This document shows positions 63,316-64,000 of a stretch of DNA of 64,000 nucleotides, one piece after another. The notes beneath the pieces were generated by a model. The model made no database searches and was not told the DNA's origin. It worked only from the letters and a program-made list of their open reading frames with translations. How positions within the stretch are numbered: position 1 is the first letter of the stretch; every line of letters begins with the position of its first letter. The translations under genes and the position numbers were made by a program. Location of the stretch: the NCBI GenBank assembly GCA_963847715.1, contig CAWKAZ010000003.1:118854-182853 (forward strand), read 5' to 3'. Source of the DNA: Acidiflorens sp963847715 (lineage in GTDB: Bacteria; Acidobacteriota; Terriglobia; Terriglobales; Acidobacteriaceae).

Positions 63316-64000
63316 ACGACGCTGTTCGGTTATTCCTACTCGACGTTCCGGACCTTCGAGCGAGCGGCTCAGGCCAGGAGCACACGCCGGTCAGTTCTAC
63401 CCGGCCGACCAGCAGGTCGAGGATCGGATCGGCTGCAGGTCGCGGGAGCGCAGTACGGGAATATGGCCATCTACGCCGGGGAGAACCCCTTTATCGGTAC
63501 GGGCGTCCGAGGCGCATCATGGTCTATCGCCATCGAGCTCGATCATGCGCAAGGTTCGGGCCAGGACAGTCGGCGGCGTATGCCGGAATACTCGCGGTTA
63601 CGTCCCCATTAACCCGGTCGAATTGCATCAGGTCATCCGGGCACGCCTGTTGAAACTCCGGATGAAGATCTTTCCGGCAACGAGCGAATATCTTCTCTCA
63701 CAGTGCACGACCACGTAGTCGGTGACGGGCACTGCCGGTGGGATAGTCCCATCGTAGATCCCGTACAGATGATGCCCTTCTCGGCCGCTACTCACGAGGC
63801 GATCGACGCGCTAATCCGTCATCCGGCGGCTGGTCTACGCTATTACCAACGGGTCTGCGTCAGCGCCGAAGGGCAAACGGTCTGGGCCCGCCACCGCGAG
63901 GTTATCGGCAGCACCGACCAAGAAATCGCGGTATCAGCGTTTATCTATGTCGCGGTCGAAGGGCGCATGTTCTATCTGGAATTTATGCCGGCGGTCTTGC
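63316..64000 (+). pseudogene. Frameshifted relic of an actinobacterial-type hypothetical protein (runs off window)
   Basis: Coding-like sequence alternates between two forward frames. In one are FGYSYSTFRTFERAA, VAGAQYGNMAIYAGENPFIG and GASWSIAIELDHAQ; in the other are HAGQFYPADQQVEDRI and YVPINPVELHQVIRARLLKL. From 63613 the first frame stays open to the window edge, with RISSLTVHDHVVGDG, AIDALIRHPAAGLRYYQRVC and DQEIAVSAFIYVAVEGRMFY. From memory, this order (a PF(I/V)G(T/A)G strand, a WSIAIELD strand, PVELH..IR and SAF(I/V)Y.AVEGRM) resembles a family of large membrane proteins in Streptomyces and relatives. Frame changes near 63375, 63432, 63575 and 63650 are needed to join the pieces. Confidence is limited by reliance on memory for the family. 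Confidence 0.5.

Noticed and set aside
63290..63718. 142-codon open frame as an intact gene
   Set aside because: Only short parts of it are protein-like, and neighbouring parts make sense in another frame; it is treated as one part of a frameshifted relic.

Overview
The window is high-GC, densely coded bacterial chromosome that most resembles a soil Acidobacteriota genome (class Terriglobia). This is inferred from gene content and style: a TTG-started ECF sigma factor overlapping a kinase-TPR gene, winged-helix/kinase/TPR proteins, several RND pumps with TolC partners, a VIT/VWA protein with its own sortase, and M20/M28 exported peptidases. No rRNA, tRNA, CRISPR array or intact insertion sequence was recognised.

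Layout. 1-443: start of an EamA transporter running off the left edge. 569-2718: exported M20 amidohydrolase and a Met/His-rich exported protein. 2822-6754: haem genes hemE-hemH and hemY, with a small membrane-protein gene on the opposite strand. 6762-9460: VIT/VWA surface protein and a dedicated sortase. 9741-11511: L-lactate permease broken by one extra base. 11590-13875: exported M28 peptidase. 13923-21181: gltBD with a divergent LysR regulator. 21287-24983: hydrogenase maturation genes hypC-D-E-A-B. 25108-26347: a methyltransferase-like membrane protein and a VapBC pair. 26366-32124, reverse strand: Hyb-type (group 1c-like) uptake [NiFe] hydrogenase hybO-A-B-C-D. 32483-38075: czcCBA-like metal efflux. 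38246-41043: a winged-helix/Ser-Thr kinase/TPR gene with four frameshifts. 41529-43974: tetrahaem cytochrome, Fe-S protein and NrfD-like membrane subunit. 44017-48368: multi-spanning membrane protein, TonB-like protein, CDF transporter, unusual rhodanese and TlpA thioredoxin. 48387-54726: a second RND efflux operon. 54886-57992: glpK-glpD. 58343-62837: patatin, ECF sigma factor and Ser/Thr kinase-TPR. 62838-64000: a stretch without an intact gene, then a badly frameshifted relic that looks actinobacterial.

How the genes fit together. Hyb oxidises H2 in the periplasm and passes electrons through HybA and HybB to quinone. HypABCDE build the metal centre and HybD trims the large subunit, but hypF is absent here. 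The cytochrome/Fe-S/NrfD module could exchange electrons with the same quinone pool. CRP/FNR-like palindromes of one design occur before hypC, before hypD and in the leader region of hybO, suggesting shared control. The CDF transporter and czcCBA genes would limit divalent metal load. The points most worth a second look are the foreign-looking right end, the clustered frameshifts in the kinase gene, the CRP/FNR-like sites, several apparently leaderless genes, the Cys-rich rhodanese and the sortase/substrate pair.
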